The notes beneath the pieces were generated by a model that worked only from the letters and a program-made list of their open reading frames with translations, ran no database searches and was not told the origin of the DNA. Below, piece after piece: positions 63,223 to 64,000 of a stretch of 64,000 nucleotides of DNA. This stretch comes from WJMT01 sp964456985 (lineage in GTDB: Bacteria > Acidobacteriota > Aminicenantia > Aminicenantales > Aminicenantaceae), in assembly GCA_964456985.1 (NCBI GenBank), contig CAYWDH010000001.1, forward strand, positions 85,131-149,130. Direction: 5' to 3'. Each line of letters begins with the position of its first letter. Within the stretch, counting starts at the first letter, position 1. A program made the position numbers and the translations under genes.

Positions 63223-63785
63223 CTCATCTCCTTAATCAAGAACTCAACCTCAGCCGCAGCCAACCTCCCGAGCCGAACACATACTTTTGAGCTGGTCCCG
63301 GGGGCCCTTATATCCTGGCATTTCAGAGGAGCCTGAGACTGCCACCACTTCCAGTATTTATCAACCTCAGTGCCGCATAGTCTTTTAGCCTCGCCTCTTT
63401 CTTCCTGAATCGTTCCGGAAGCAAATCCCAAAGCCATAATGCCTCCCGTCAGAAGTCCGCACAGATCCCTTTTTCCCATTCCGCCTCCAAAACCACAGGC
63501 AGCCCAAACTAAGTCCTCAGAAAGATCGAGATATCTCAAAGAAACCATCAATATGGATTCGGCACAGGAATATCCTTTCCCAAAATAATTCATAAGGTCC
63601 TTGGCCATGGAGGATCTCTCCACTACCATCGATTCCTCTTCACTGAGTTCCAGGGCTAATTCCTTTTTCTGGATAATAGGAGTGTACAGGCCTGCCCTGT
63701 TACCAAAACAGGCTGCTGCCAGAATTCCTGAGACAGAGAACATGAAATCCCTTCTGTCGATATGGTTATTATGGTTCAATTCCAT
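63219..63785 (-). CDS. Tat-exported C_GCAxxG_C_C redox protein
   Basis: A 188-residue protein. The twin-arginine signal is DRRDFMFSVSGILAAA (about 10-25). The C_GCAxxG_C_C family pattern follows: YSCAESIL, AACGFGGGMGKRDLCGLLTGGIMALG, RLCGTEVDKYW, LKCQDIR and a late VCV. The Cys set suggests a metal- or thiol-based redox role, which is the family's proposed but unproven function. Tat export implies it folds, possibly with a cofactor, before transport. Coupled to the DUF1080 gene. Confidence 0.85.
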   Translation of the reverse strand: MELNHNNHIDRRDFMFSVSGILAAACFGNRAGLYTPIIQKKELALELSEEESMVVERSSMAKDLMNYFGKGYSCAESILMVSLRYLDLSEDLVWAACGFGGGMGKRDLCGLLTGGIMALGFASGTIQEERGEAKRLCGTEVDKYWKWWQSQAPLKCQDIRAPGTSSKVCVRLGRLAAAEVEFLIKEMR

Positions 63786-63891
63786 TCATCTCTCCTCTAA
63801 ATATGAGTCTAATCCTTTTATTATACACAAGCCATACCCGAATTTCGACATATTATCCTATTCATCCAGTCTCAGGCTTAATGAAAATCAG

Positions 63892-63929
63892 GTGTGGCTG
63901 AAGCGATTTTAAAGATTTAGCCTTAGGAT
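63892..63929 (+). repeat. 38-bp dispersed repeat, copy 2
   Basis: Second copy of 28959-28996 (about 30 of 38 identical by eye). It lies in the gene-free 63786-64000 end of the window. Within it AGCCT-N7-AGGCT forms a small hairpin followed by TTT. Confidence 0.6.
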
Positions 63930-63947
63930 GAGGCTTTTCGAGGGTAT

Positions 63948-63960
63948 CCGGCGAAGCCGG
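63948..63960. repeat. Short perfect hairpin after repeat copy 2
   Basis: CCGGC-GAA-GCCGG, 5-bp arms and a 3-nt loop, GC-rich. With the 38-bp unit it suggests that a larger structured element, like that at 29 kb, starts here and runs past the window end. Confidence 0.5.
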
Positions 63961-64000
63961 GCGCTGAGTATGTCTGACCCACGGACGGGGGGAGTTACGC

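Noticed and set aside
1..64000. CRISPR arrays, prophage, rRNA, IS elements
   Set aside because: No regularly spaced direct repeats, no transposase, integrase or phage structural genes, and no rRNA-like stretches were seen.

Overview
This 64 kb window looks like a chromosomal segment of a Gram-negative, non-proteobacterial heterotroph. My best guess is Candidatus Aminicenantes (OP8) or another relative of Acidobacteriota. The support is two secreted 'VWFA-related Acidobacterial domain' proteins, a GxGPGE six-bladed beta-propeller protein, an outer-membrane CBM9/DUF5916 protein next to a two-module FtsX permease, an FtsX-rich and peptidase-rich gene content, a Ser/Thr kinase fused to WD40 and TPR repeats, and moderate GC. 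Signal peptides, lipoboxes and beta-barrel proteins point to an outer membrane. The DNPR motif in MurE points to meso-diaminopimelate peptidoglycan. The taxonomic call is inference only.

Layout. 0-7 kb: a small lipoprotein, two small membrane/TPR proteins, the giant kinase, a truncated secreted alpha/beta-hydrolase and a glycine-rich membrane protein. Two copies of a ~132 bp repeat lie about 115-120 nt upstream of two of these genes. 7.2 kb: tRNA-Arg(UCG). 7.4-13.4 kb: a DUF5916 outer-membrane protein and FtsX permease behind a near-perfect sigma-54 promoter, then a secreted Memo-like protein. 13.4-26.6 kb: a long minus-strand block of exported proteins (barrel, M28 peptidase, Fe-ADH, phosphoesterase lipoprotein, S9 peptidase, M14 peptidase, an unrecognised membrane protein, a second barrel and a DUF4097 repeat protein). 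26.7-28.9 kb: a cyclophilin / small membrane protein / second M28 peptidase operon. 28.9-29.3 kb: a gene-free stretch of nested inverted repeats. 29.3-32.4 kb: two divergent MscS channels and an FAD oxidoreductase.

32.4-45.6 kb is accessory-like. Two VWFA paralogues flank an AbiEi/AbiEii type IV toxin-antitoxin pair, a secreted LolA-like protein and a beta-propeller protein. A YtcJ-type amidohydrolase lipoprotein, a PilZ protein, an amidase lipoprotein, a coding remnant, an M23 peptidase, a Tyr-rich lipoprotein with its own sigma-54-type promoter, a Nudix hydrolase and a DUF2007 protein follow.

45.6-62.5 kb is one tightly packed division and cell-wall (dcw) operon: mraZ-rsmH-ftsL-ftsI-murE-murF-mraY-murD-ftsW-murG-murC-ftsQ-ftsA-ftsZ, without murB or ddl, with hutI overlapping the end of ftsZ. 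It starts from a TTGACA-N17-TATATT promoter, and its three MraZ-type GGGA repeats overlap the mraZ start codon. The window ends with a Tat-exported C_GCAxxG_C_C redox protein coupled to a DUF1080 protein, and a second copy of a 38 bp motif found in the 29 kb repeat element. I see no CRISPR array, no transposase gene, no prophage and no rRNA. The most unusual signals are non-coding: the dispersed repeat families, the paired sigma-54 sites and the nested inverted-repeat element.
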